Shown: positions 35,947-47,380 of the stretch, piece by piece
How the letters are laid out: each line of letters starts with the position of its first letter
Position numbering within the stretch: the stretch's first letter is position 1
NCBI GenBank assembly: GCA_017979445.1
Contig: CM030715.1
Coordinates: 30,105,090-30,169,089, forward strand
Length of the DNA stretch: 64,000 nucleotides
DNA from: Akebia trifoliata
Lineage: Eukaryota > Streptophyta > Magnoliopsida > Ranunculales > Lardizabalaceae
Direction of reading: 5' to 3'
Notes under the pieces: generated by a model
Database searches by the model: none
The model's input: the letters and a program-made list of their open reading frames with translations, nothing else
Told to the model about the DNA's origin: nothing
Translations under genes and position numbers: made by a program

Positions 35947-37498
35947 ATGTTCGTATCCATATCTGAATTTTTTATCCAGATTCAAATTCGACTCGGATCA
36001 TACTAGTTAAGACTATATCCAAATCATTTTACTTTTAATAAAATCATATCCAGATTCTATCTGACAGAAATAATCGATTCGGATTAGATAATATCAAATC
36101 GTTTAAGATTATTTTAAATAAAATTGCTAAAATATGACTTGTATTCAAGTTCTCTTCATTTTGGAGAGAGACATTAACTACTACACCTAGCCATATTGAT
36201 TGATTAAAGACAACTTCAAAAGTATAATAATATAACTTACAAAGTAATATATCATTTAGATCTTGACAGATATAAAGATGAAATCATATTCGACTCGGAT
36301 CTGACTCAGTGTAAATGACATCAACCTATATCCAAACCATATTTTAATTCGGATATACTTGATGAAACCAAATCTGTTAAATTCGGATTCGAATCACTCA
36401 AATTTCGAATAAAAATATGTACCATTATAAGTCCTACCTGATTATCAAAATATTTGATCAGACATCTTAGATCTCGCATGAATCAATGTGATAGGCCATA
36501 AACTGAGATGACGTATTACTTATACGCTAACATTCATTTTTTTAAATCAACCGGCCTCATTTTTTGAGATAAGGCCTGCTGTGATGACGATGACCATCTT
36601 CTCGTTAATGGAAAGGTTGTTTCAAATTTGACCATTGGATACCCCTCGAGATACACACTATTTAATTTTGGGGGTGATCCAATGATTAATACCATGGGAA
36701 GATGTTAGACGTGGCTGACAATGTCATTTTCACTAGTTTAAATTAAAGTACATGTGTTTGTTTTATGTAGAGGTCACTTAAAGCTGGTGAACAACATAAG
36801 TTGAGTCTCTTTCTTAGGTTTTTGTATTTTAATGTGATATGTTGTTATAAGATTAAATAAAAATATAGCCTTCCCCAGCTTGAAAATATATAACCAACCA
36901 TATATTTGTTGTAATATTTTTAAGAACTCAACTGATGGTCGGTCCAAAAAATTATGAAATTGTTGGGCCTAGGTTGGACCCATGGGTTTATTTTCATTGG
37001 ACCGGTTTATATTTTTAAGAGACAATTTGTAGAATATAGTATGATTTTTCTTTAATTACTATATTTTTTTTTTCTAGGAGATATTTCACTAATTAATCTT
37101 GAGCATGGTTTTAAAACTCTTCGTAATCAAGAGATCACTGGGGTGAAACATCTTATTCTATTTATTTTGTCGATAAGCTGGGATTGTAGGACCTACCCTT
37201 TTATTCATTCAACGAGAATAATTACAAGTTACATCGTCATAAATTATTAAAGTCAATGTGAATCATCTTAGTTTTGGAGGCAACCACGTGAGAGAATCAA
37301 TTTGAATCACCATCACATTAGCTCATCTGAGATGACTCATCCTTTAGTTTAAAAATTGTGGCAACGACTATGAAAACTCATGAATCAATGAGGTTTTTTT
37401 TTTTTTTTTTTTTTTTAATATAGAAGAATAATTTGCTACACTTTAAATATTTATGCTTTACATAAAATAAAATTCTATGATTGAATGTCTATCATTTA

Positions 37499-37840
37499 CG
37501 TTATGTTTGGATTGAGAGAAATGGAGAGAAGAGAAGAGAAAATAAATGAGTTTCTCTCCATTTCTCTTGTTTGGATTGTTAAGTGAGGAGAGAAGAGAAA
37601 ATAATTAAAGAGAAGATGAGAGAAAAAAAAAATGAGTTTTCTTTCTCTCCTAAAGTGGAGAGAAGGGAGAGAAATGGAGAGAGACCCTTTTAAAATATTT
37701 TATAATTCGATCTCTACCCCTAGATCACTTTTAAGATATTTTAAAATTTTAAAATTATCCCAAGTTCTCACCTGTCAATCAAACATAGTGAAGAGAAATG
37801 AGTTTCTATTCTCTCCACTTCTCTCAATTTAAACATAACC
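37499..37840. mobile_element. MITE, GTTTGGATTGAGAGA family
   Basis: TIRs GTTATGTTTGGATTGAGAG and CTCTCAATTTAAACATAACC enclose GAGAAGAGAA-rich arms. Unit A has no insertion at the matching point near 23.52 kb. Confidence 0.75.
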
Positions 37841-38124
37841 TTAAAGAAATTTTAACTAAAGGCATTATTATTATTTTTATGTCCTCAAGATTGTTTGGGT
37901 GTCGAGAAATTATTATAAAAAGAGATAAGTGGGCAAGCCAATACCCCTAATAAGAAAATGGGTGTTCGTAACAAGTGTCCTAAGGGGCACAGGTTAAAAT
38001 GCATTAAATAAACTTTTAAAATTTAATTTTCTATCTAAAATTCCCTACCCAAATTACCCTCAAATGATTATTTCCAAACTGTTTTAAATGCATCTCAACA
38101 CGTGCTCTTAGGGCACATATTAAA

Positions 38125-38363
38125 AAAGAGTCATGATAATCTGACTATCCCACGCGGCAAACTCAATCAACTACTTGATGTGACAAAGTTCAGAAACTAT
38201 AGATCTGTGCTCCTTGGCATGCTCAATTCCCTTAGGACAGAATTGTTTATGGGGAAGTGCAATTTTGTATAACAAGGAGCACAAATCTATGGTTATGAAC
38301 TTGTCACGTCAAGTTAGTCGATTGAATTTGCCATGTGGGGTAGTCAGATTATCACGATTCATT
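38125..38363. mobile_element. Hairpin MITE, longest arms of the family
   Basis: GAGTCATGATAATCTGAC pairs with GTCAGATTATCACGATTC. CACGCGGCAAACTCAATCAAC pairs with GATTGAATTTGCCATGTG. The centre keeps ACTATAGATCTGTGCTCCTTG and CAAGGAGCACAAATCTATG around TTTATGGGGAAGTGCAAT. Confidence 0.8.
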
Positions 38364-38459
38364 AAAAAAACCCCAAGAAAATTTCTCCGACCCTACCTTC
38401 AACTTTCATTTTTCATTAAGTTGTATGATGAGGTTGATTTTTTTTAAAGTGTTAATATT

Positions 38460-38662
38460 CTAACTAGAAATTCTTCACTTGGTCAATACTCGACTGACTT
38501 GTTACGGACACAGAATCATAAATATATTTTCTTAGGAGACACAAAAATAATCTTTTATGGGGATTTACATTTGTGTATCCCAAGGAAATAGATCTATGGT
38601 TTTGTGTCCATAACACATCAGCCGAGTATTGCCAGAGTTAAGGCTTTCCAGTTAGAAAATTA
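38460..38662. mobile_element. Hairpin MITE
   Basis: CTAACTAGAAATTCTTCACT faces GGCTTTCCAGTTAG, and GGACACAGAATCATAAATA faces TATGGTTTTGTGTCC around TTTTATGGGGATTTACATT. Confidence 0.7.
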
Positions 38663-39000
38663 TTATTCATTTTTTAAATGTGCTCATGGAGGCCCTAACC
38701 GGAAAGGATTTATCATGGCCACACCTAAGTGGGGAAAGAGATATACCAAGCTTTCAAGGTGTCCTAGATGCGCTCCTTAAAACCTTTATTTTATTGCTTT
38801 AGATATTAAATTGGTCCTTAGGACAACAACATGGGGTGTCGTCTTTTAGTTCTTAAATCCTAAGGTTGGAAGTCAACACGAGGAAATACAAGCAAAATGT
38901 GAAGATAAAATCTTCACTAGCATACGCGTAGTAGCTCACTTTTGAAAATCAGGACCGACCATAGATGGCGTTTTAATACCATACAAATTGGAAGAAAAAC

Positions 39001-40530
39001 AACCAACTTGCAAAGACCCTAAAATCCAAACTAAGGCTTAGATCACCCCCACATAACCCAATCCTAGAAAACTCAATTAGCTTGAACAACCTAGATATAA
39101 GACTAACTCATCCTGGAACTTAATTCTCTTCTGAATCCCACTAAGGGACATGGAACCAATACCAAATACCTTGGATGCCCAAATCTTAGATCTAGCAACT
39201 TAGATGCACATTCAAAGGTCCAAATGTTCCCAAAACCAAGAGAACAAACAAGCCAAAACTATAAAAATCTCTCTATTAGCCAGACTTGACCACACTGGAG
39301 AGGGAAAGAGACAAACCCTTTTCTGAGTCACAAAAATCTCCAAAAATACCACTCTATCATCTAGACTAGCTAGGAATTCTTTAGGAGAAACAAAATAACC
39401 TTAGAAGCCTGTAAAGATAAGATATCCAAACTTTCAAGCATGGAAATAATTTTCCAAGCCTTAAGAAATACTTCAGTTATGGCTTGTTCTAGTTAGTTGG
39501 TTATTTTATTTATTTATTTATTTATTATAATATTAAGTTTTGGCCACTTTTTTTAGTCCTAAATAGACTAGTTTGGGACAGTTAAATCCCAAAATAGAAT
39601 AGATGAGTTTTTTTTTTTTCTTTCTAATACATGAATAATATGTTTTTGCCCAAGTGCACCACATAATTTGATTAGACCTGGCCCCTTAGGTCCAATCAGA
39701 TGCTGCAGTCTATAGACCATGGTCTTGTCCAAAGACTAGTCCCGAGGCATGTGCAACGCCTGCACATCACATACACCCGAGAAGTGATGGTGCACCTTCG
39801 TGGGTGGCCCTTGAGGAATTAATGCTCATATTGTATTTCGAACTCACGACGTACGGGCATTAACTACTTCTCGTCTGAAATTGCCATTGAGCCAAGTCCT
39901 AGGGTTAAGTATTTTGTTTCATAAATAAATGTTTTTATTTACTATACATAGACGATTGACAAAACCATGAATTGGCCAAATACAAAAACTCTATGTTTCC
40001 CTAGAAAAAAAATTTATCATTTGTTTCTTGTTTTCCTGCAGTTCATGTTTGTTTTTTTTTACCGAGCAAAGCCGATTGAACAGCTCTTTTGTTTCCTAAA
40101 GAATTCATGCTTGCGTCTTCTATTTTTGTTTCATTAATTCATGTTTGTTGTTTTTTTAGCAGATTCTTTGTAGTGCTACTTTTCTGTTTTTCAAATATAT
40201 GAATCCTCTACATCCCACATGTTGTCTTATGTTTTAAATTTAATTTCAATTTCCCAATCATACTATGAGATGCCTATCATATTACTGTTAGCTTTAAGCT
40301 TGGAATCAAATTATATTAGATCAAACCATGACTAAGCTGGCGTTTGGTTCAAATTGACGCCTAATACCTCGTAGTTCCATAACTTGATTCCTATCTTTAA
40401 ATCTAAATTCATATCTGACCTCTAGTCAAAGTCGATTAAAAAAGGATCAAAGCCAAGAGGACTATAGAAATAAAAAATTGATAAAAAAATTACATAACCT
40501 CATCTCGAGAAGGCATCTAATTTGGACTGA
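39001..40530. other. Intergenic sequence with a SINE-like repeat
   Basis: No gene is seen. About 39700-39905 reads on minus as a tRNA-related SINE: GGACTTGGCTCAATGGCAA (A-box like), CGTGAGTTCGAAATACAA (B-box like), then a body ending near CTCGGGACTAGTC. A (TTTA)n run is at about 39505-39525. The rest is AT-rich and unremarkable. Confidence 0.5.
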
Positions 40531-40836
40531 CACTATGTGAAAATTGGAGAATTTGACGGGCTAAGGCCAACGAATTTTAGAAAATGAATTTCGATGGCTC
40601 AAAATCATTGAAATTTTTAATGCTCCCCAAATTCAATGTCCCAAGGCTGTTGAATTTTTCATTGTAGATTTTTTATTTTTGTCAGACCAAAACTGTCAAA
40701 TTAATGGAGGATGAGAGAAATTCGACGTCTCTGAGCTGTCGAATCTGGGGAACATAAAAAATTTCAACTGTTCTAAGCTGTCGAATTTCGATTTCTAAAA
40801 TCTGTAGGCTTTAGCCCGTTGAGTTTTCAGGCAGTG
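40531..40836. mobile_element. Foldback MITE with CACTA-like ends
   Basis: It starts CACTATGTGAAAATTGG and ends GAGTTTTCAGGCAGTG. GACGGGCTAAGGCC faces GGCTTTAGCCCGTT near the ends. Internally the short motif AATTCGACRGCT/AGCTGTCGAATT is repeated several times on both strands. About 306 bp, non-coding. No clear 3-bp target duplication. Confidence 0.55.
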
Positions 40837-40899
40837 TACATTCTCTATAGAAGATTTTGGATAGGGCATGAAAACTACTCTAGACAATGCTTGGTCTAT

Positions 40900-43650
40900 G
40901 AAGAAGTGCTTGAGAGTCTTCATTTTTGAAGGAAGTTTTGTCTCTAGAGAACAACTTGTGAGTTTGATCTTCCGTCGAAGTTAGAGCCCAAGTATTCTAT
41001 GAGAAAAGGTTGCATGATCTCTTTTAATGGCCTTAACTTTGATGTTTACAGGCCCAAGATAAGAGTGACTTTTTAATTGTGTTATTGACTTAATTGGCCA
41101 AAAAGTCAAATTAGTCAGCTTTGATTTGAGCGATTTTAGAGACTTTTGTCGATCCTCCACCCATCCTCTTGGATGTGGGCTACACTATTAGGCTATTTAG
41201 TTTTTTGGGCTGATCCGTTTTGATGAATTGGTTGAGCCAACTATGGGTCGACCCATTTTAGTGAGTGAATGGGCCCAATGCCTACTGTTTGGGTCATGGA
41301 TTTTTTCTACATACAATGACTGATTCATGGAAGACCCATTCCCAACTAGCATGTCCAATATTGACGTGTGGGGTTCATTAATGGTTTCTCAGGACATTCT
41401 TGCAATTTCTAAGGATGTTAGAATGTTTCTATAATTAAATTTTCAAGTTTGGCCCTAACACAAATTCATTAGAGAGTATTTGATTGCAAGGCAAACACTC
41501 TGGCATACCATTTACTGGGAAAAACTCATATTTTATCATGTTTGACAGCAAAATAAATTATCAAAAACCAATAGAATTTGATTTTGCACAATAGAATTTG
41601 ATTTTCTAACCTTACCTATTTTCCATCACAATTTTTCCATGGATTTCAAATTCCATGGAAAGTCACTTTCCATGCAATCAAGCATAGTCTTAGTGTTGGG
41701 AAGATTAAAAAGAAGAGAAAGATCTAGTTGGATTTTAATTTATTTCTAAGGTTAAAATGGTAAATACATATGTAAAACAAAAAAGGGTATTTTCGGAAAA
41801 AAAATTATATTTTATTGTTTTGGTAAAAAAAAATTAATTCTGAAAACGGTAAAATTACCGTTTTGGTAAATTTCTCTTTTTTTAATGTAAAAAATAGATA
41901 TTTTATGTATTAGATGATAAAATAATATTTTAAAAATATTAAAAATAAAATAATCTATTTTTCGCATTATTTTCCATGATATGCACAAATAGTGGAAAAG
42001 GATATGCATGTACAAAGTCAATGAAAATAATATGTAGGAGCTCTTTGTTTTCTCAATGACTATAAAACGATCACAATGAATACAAAACAGAAAGAGCCAC
42101 CTTAAGCAATAAAGGTATGTCCACAAATTTTTTATTAATCATTCAACTTCCTCATGAATGAGATTTTTCGGGTTACTTGCTCCTTAAGATGCGTGTTGTA
42201 ATTAATGAGTTAGTAGTACCTTCCGTATTGTGATGGTACTCGAGTAGCTTTACTTGTTATATTTTTCTCATCTCGAATTGATTCTCGATGTCACTCCTCT
42301 CGTGTTGCTTAATTGGTAAAATTCACAAGGGAGAATGTAGGAATGTTATTGTAGAGATCCTTCATCTACAGTGAAAGGAAAAGGTGGGAAGTGTAGAGTT
42401 CATTCATCCATATATAGTTGAGGGAGAATGAGGGAAATGTAGAGATCATTCATCCTCAATAGAAGGATGAATGATAATGTGTAAGAGAGGTAGACTGCTA
42501 CAATAAGGCTGAACCACCTATCATGGACATGTCGAGCCCCTTATCTTGGAGAAGCTGAACCTCCTATCTAGAAGAAGGAGAGGGTCCACTACTTCAAAGG
42601 GGCCGAGCCTCTGAGAGGACGGAGAAGAAGATATGAGCATAGGGCCGAACCTCCTATCTTTGGGATGGAGAGGGGTTATCCACTACTTTGGGCTGAGCCA
42701 CTTATGCATGAATAAGAGGGTCGGTCACTTACGTTATGCTCTCCTCGATCGGGTTGGATCAAGTCAGTTTGGGCTGGATTTTGTTCGCATCTCGAGGTAA
42801 TTATTTTTTATATTTAGGGTTATTTTGTTAATCATGAGGCATGTTTGAATTTGGTTCCTACGATCATCAACTTTATCTGAAACTATTTACTCCAATTTCA
42901 CAATTAGTTGAATAAAACAGGTTTTCTTGTATGATTTCTGAGATACGATAACTTTTATAGCATTAATATATACCCATGCTTAAAGAGTAAGTAAGGCATA
43001 GAGTGTTGATCCCACGACTTAGGTTTAAATCTCAATGAACTCACTTTTTTTTCAGACTTACCGCATTCAGTTCTAACTATTTCTGCACCTTTTGATCGAC
43101 CTGAACAACAAATACGGATCCCCTCTACCCCTTTTGACATTACTAATGGAATATCCTTCACTATTTTACTAAAAATGGTTAGATGACCAAGATATTGGCG
43201 AATACCACATATGATCGAGAAAAGAGTACCTATAATCACATGAAAACCATGAAAGCCAGTTGCTAAGGAAAAGGTAGAACCATAAATACTATCCGAAATA
43301 GTGGAGGGTGCTTGGTAATATTCCATTCCTTGAAAGCCAGTGGATACTAGAGCCATGTTTGCCTAGAAAGTAATAATAATAAGGCATAAATCTTAAGTAT
43401 ATTTTTGTCTTTCATGACACATATTAGTGTTTCGTAATTTGAACTATCAATTTGAGCAAGCCCGCTATTTTGATTGGCTCTACAATTAAGAGTTTCGTTA
43501 AACAACCTTGAAAAAAGTGGTAAAATGGTATTTTGTAGTGGATATATGACACTGAAACTTGACATATCTAATGCTTATGACAGTATTGAATGGAGTTTTA
43601 TGGTTAGATAAAAGGAGTGGTCGAATTGATTTTGGTAGTACTTCTATCAC
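40900..43650. repeat. Non-coding block R, related to 47.4-48.75 kb
   Basis: It aligns in order with 47380-48750: CATGATCTCTTTTAATGGCC with CATGATCTCTTATAATGGCC, GGACATTCTTGCAATTTC in both, and the stretch around 43430-43560 with 48615-48745. Relative to the other copy it has extra sequence at about 41.46-42.87 kb (containing repeated CCGAACCTCCTATCT motifs, class unknown) and at 42.96-43.38 kb (the mitochondrial insert). Confidence 0.7.
43057..43356 (-). pseudogene. Nuclear mitochondrial insert: cox3 fragment fused to rps3 fragment
   Basis: Read on minus, 43356-43177 codes for part of mitochondrial cytochrome c oxidase subunit III ([45 protein letters not shown]). In the same open frame 43173-43057 codes for a C-terminal piece of plant mitochondrial ribosomal protein S3 ([35 protein letters not shown]). 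Neither gene is complete, and their joint is abrupt. It is absent from the related block at 47.4-48.75 kb, so it inserted after that duplication. The frame is still open, which suggests a fairly young insert. It is not expected to be functional. Confidence 0.85.
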
Positions 43651-43660
43651 TTTATATAAG

Positions 43661-44376
43661 GGAAAATTACTTAAAGAACCCTGGCAAAGGGATTTCTTTC
43701 TTGTAGTTTAGAAGTTTTGGGTGATTTTTTAGTAATCCATTTAGTAAATTTTTCTCTTTTTAAACAGTCCTTGGACATCATCTCTCACATTTCTCGCAAT
43801 TGAATGCTCTAACCATTCAGACTCGTCACTTTCATCCAAAAAATTATATTTTTGACATCTCAATCGAGTTTTGGAGACTCAATTCTGTCATAAAGGATTT
43901 AAGAAGGAAGAAGTCATTTTCAAGACGTTTTTCAAATATTTTTAAGATGTATGTAAAAAATTAGGATTTTTTCACTTTTTTTTTTCTTAGTATTTAGATG
44001 AAAATCGATCAAGAATAATTCTTTTGGATTGAAATCATCTAAACAAGTCGTTATCTTATGTTTTTAGTCGATCTTTCCATATATTTTAGTCGAAAAGACT
44101 CAAAAATTAAAAATGTGTTGGTTTAATTACTAGTGTCAAGTTCAATAATAAATAAAAAGTGGTGAACTCGATAGTAAATATTAGTGAGTTCGACAATAAA
44201 AATTATGAATTCGATAGTAAATAAAAAGACATTGAATTCGACAATAAAAATTGTGATCTCGACAATAATGAGGGATCATTAAAAAAGAAAAAGTTTACTA
44301 AATGTCCTAAGCTTCGTGCAAAACTTAGGGAATTTTTAGAAAGAAACCCTTAAGAGAGGTCCTTGTAAATTTTCCT
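43661..44376 (-). mobile_element. TIR element, inverted copy of 10472-11160
   Basis: Ends GGAAAATTACTTAAAGAACC and TCCTTGTAAATTTTCC. Inside are GGATTTCTTTCTTG and TTAGAAAGAAACCC. The interior matches 10472-11160 in reverse orientation. Confidence 0.75.
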
Positions 44377-45069
44377 TTACAAAACTAGAGTTGCTGCTAC
44401 AACAATACCATTTAATTTGTTAGGTCCACCTAGGAGATCATGTATCCCAAACTTCAACACAAGTAAAACCAACACAATTTCCAAAGAAAAGTTATAGAAA
44501 TCCAAGGAGATTTTTGTTTGCTCACAGCACCCCTACCGTTTGACATGTAGCCGAAAAAAAAATGTCAAAGGAGAGAAAACTTCTCTTGCATACCCACAAT
44601 GGAAAAAAAAAAGTAGAAATATCTTGATTGCATCACCCGTAACATCCAAAATCAGCAAAATTCTAAGAACTTTGAAAAAAAAAAAATTAAAAGTTATTTT
44701 TCACTGTTGTATTTTAATTTTAAATTTAGGAGACTCAAAGTTTCCAGAGCAACTTGACGACCTTACTCTATCCAAATCGTTGTACTTCTTTCCTTCTTTT
44801 TTGGTTAGCAACCTCACATTAATTGAACCCCAGAGGCTCAAGATTTCAACAAAGATCTTTCGAAAGTTTGATTAATACGATCATAAGACACTATACAATC
44901 ATTAAGCTTTACGAATAATAGTAGAAACTCCTCTCTTCTTTCTTCAATAAGCTTGAAATGGAGGATACACAGGAGAATACAACTGTGTATTGAGAGAACT
45001 AAGGAGTTAAGAGGCCCGGATACCTAATTTCCAAACCAAAAAAATATATAAATTTTGTTTCTTTTCATA

Positions 45070-45739
45070 GGAGATAAGGGAACTAGGGAGGTCATGACCT
45101 ACAATTCCATCGTGGCCAACTATCCATAGATGGAAATCGTTAGATTTTGAACATCACTGCAAATACAATTAAGACCTTTATGACTCCCACAGTAATAATG
45201 AAAACTTTTGTATAATTGTGAAACCTACAACATTGTTTCAATGCTCATACATCAATATAAGTATATAAAAAAAAACAAACAGAAAAACTTCAGACTTACT
45301 AGATTCACACCTGTGTACTATATTTATAGAGAGAATAGAACGATATCAAATTAGAGAGAAAAAGAGAGAGAGATATTGTTTAAACTTTAAAGTGCAAGCA
45401 TGGAGATGGCATAGAGGCTATCCTCCTCAGATTGTATGGCGGAAGGCGTTCGTGTGGTCAGTCGGTCACGAAGAAGCCGAAGTGCTCTCTCCCATATCTG
45501 GCCATTGTTTGTGTTAGGTTCACCTTCAAAAACAATCAAACTCTCCTTCGGAAAAAGAAGAGCCTTAAAGCCGTGATCACATCGGTGTAGGCTCTAGGCA
45601 TGTTAATCCTACTGAATGGCATCTTGAGAGCGAAAGGAGCCACGAGAGTAGTGAGATAGGGACTCGAACCATGGGTTGCAGCGGCTAGAAGCTTTAGCTT
45701 TGCTAGTATTACAACCAACTCCAACCCCACCGAACCGGA
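45070..45739. repeat. Tandem repeat unit 1 (about 0.67 kb)
   Basis: Direct neighbour of 45740-46417. Both start GGGAACTAGGGAGGTCATGA and end near CCCACCGAACC. The differences I saw are nearly all small insertions or deletions, many in homopolymers. Confidence 0.9.
45387..45730 (-). pseudogene. Broken copy 1 of the small unidentified gene
   Basis: Homologous to the intact 114-aa frame at 62330-62674. The start position has GTG instead of ATG (GLELVVILAKLKLLAAATHG). After LRLFFFR a net shift of two bases moves the frame. The remainder (LIVFEGEPNTNNGQIWERAL, SEEDSLYAISMLAL and TAA at 45389-45387) is intact in the new frame. No upstream in-frame ATG is close. Probably non-functional as assembled. 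Confidence 0.65.
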
Positions 45740-46417
45740 ACGGGAACTAGGGAGGTCATGACCTACAATTCCATCGTGGCCAACTATCCATAGATGGAAA
45801 TCGTTAGATTTTGAACATCACTGCAAATACAATTAAGACCTTTATGACTCCCACAGTAATAATGAAAACTTTGTATAATTGTGAAACCTACAACATTGTT
45901 TCAATGCTCAACATCAATATAAAGTATATAAAAAAAAACAAACAGAAAAACTTCAGACTTACTAGATTCACACCTGTGTACTATATTATAGAGAGAATAG
46001 AACGATATCAAATTAATTAGAGAGAAAAGAGAGAGAGAGATATTGTTTAAACTTTTAAAGTGCAAGCATGGAGATGGCATGAGGCTATCCTCCTCAGATT
46101 GTATGGCGGAAGGCGTTCGTGTGGTCAGTCGGTCACGAAGAAGCCGAAGTGCTCTCTCCCATATCTGGCCATTGTTTTTGTGTTAGGTTCACCTTCAAAA
46201 ACAATCAAACTCTCCTTCGGAAAAAGAAGAGCCTTAAAGCCGTGATCACATCGGGTGTAGGCTCTAGGCATGTTAATCCTACTGAATGGCATCTTGAGAG
46301 CGAAAGGAGCCACGGAGCCACGCGAGTAGTGAGATAGGGACTCGAACCATGGGTTGCAGCGGCTAGCTTTAAGCTTTAGCTTGCTAGTATTACAACCAAC
46401 TCCAACCCCACCGAACC
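45740..46417. repeat. Tandem repeat unit 2
   Basis: Near-copy of 45070-45739. Examples of differences: GAAAACTTTTG versus GAAAACTTTG, ATCGGTGTAGG versus ATCGGGTGTAGG, and an added GGAGCCAC near 46313. Confidence 0.9.
46055..46411 (-). pseudogene. Broken copy 2 of the small unidentified gene
   Basis: Same gene as at 45387-45730, with the same GTG at the start position. It carries its own frame errors: an extra G in ATCGGGTGTAGG after PRAYT, additional bases near 46313, and extra T in the segment encoding GEPNT. The frame is readable only in pieces (ALLFPKESLIVFEGEPNT). Confidence 0.65.
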
Positions 46418-46639
46418 TTCTAAGCCTTTAGATCAGACTTGGAAATGGAAGGGTGTATGGATTTTAATTTCTTCAGGTACGCATGGAGAGGGAGAAAGAA
46501 AGAGCAAATGAATGAATGAAAGATGAACTGATGAAGTCATGAAGAAAGCCAAAGTGATTAAATTTAATTTTGGCTGATTTAGACATTCTCCTTCACGTTT
46601 TGGTGAATAATGACATGGTCCTCTATATTTATTTGAAAT

Positions 46640-47380
46640 TACACCCTAATTTTCCAAATTGATGATTTATCCTTTGACTTTGGTCTTCTTTTATAAATCA
46701 AGGGAATAATAACTTCAAAACCCAACCCTCGTAATCACCACCGTCATTATCACCATCACCATCACCATTAACATTACTATTATATTATCAAAATTTTTAA
46801 CTGAAACCGATAATACACATATGAAGCATATTCCCAATATTTTTCATTTATCAAATTTTTGACTGGATTTTTGCAATCCAAAATCAAATAGAACTTAAAA
46901 TTTTGCCGTTTACTGAATTGCTAACAAGGATAAGATCCCACTAGATCAGTTTGGATTTATTTTTGAGTTTTATAATATTTTTGGATCAAGTCCATTGACT
47001 TTGAGTTTAAGATATAAGTCAGTTATGAACCTAATTTTACTGTTTGGGATCAGGTTATGGAACCAGAAGTTGTTAATCATCTAATCAAAGGTCAACCTAG
47101 ACCACCTTGATCCAATAAGATTTGATTAGGTCATTTAATTTCAAGTATAAACCTGAAAACACCAGAACAGGTATCGTATGGTATCATATGAAAGTTGAAA
47201 TTAACATTTAAAGATAGGTTATTATTTTTTGAGGTTTAAAATCTTTGTTTCAGGAGCAGATCTTTTTAGTGTATTTTTCCTATGGCACCCAATTTCACTT
47301 CTTTCAAGGTTGAGAGCACGTTGAAAAATCGACGGTTAGAAGTTTCAGAATGGGCTGATTTTTTATTATGTTTTTGTGAT
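46640..47380. other. Intergenic stretch, no gene seen
   Basis: AT-rich. It includes a CACCATCACCATCACCATT-like microsatellite near 46750-46775 and a dispersed repeat at about 46950-47160 shared with about 24.9 and 40.4 kb. Confidence 0.5.

Larger units (their letters stand above)
26660..39000. repeat. Unit B of the tandem segmental duplication
   Basis: Same orientation and order as unit A. It lacks the 8.6-kb TIR element, the 2.18-kb LTR and the SINE of unit A. It has its own insertions at 29400-29603, 30814-31194, 31640-31911, 32613-32862, 34769-35946 and 37499-37840. Confidence 0.8.

Noticed and set aside
31213..38662. Array of hairpins resembling a CRISPR or integron cassette array
   Set aside because: Spacing is irregular, the repeats are long transposon-type palindromes, and the context is a plant nuclear genome.
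43347..43565. Frame upstream of the cox3 piece as a possible host gene
   Set aside because: The same stretch aligns with non-coding sequence at 48.6-48.75 kb and has no recognisable domain.
44540..44875. 111-codon plus-strand frame
   Set aside because: AT-rich with homopolymer-derived lysine runs; its right half lies in the duplicated flank of the small gene, and the other copy (61.57-61.8 kb) does not keep the frame.
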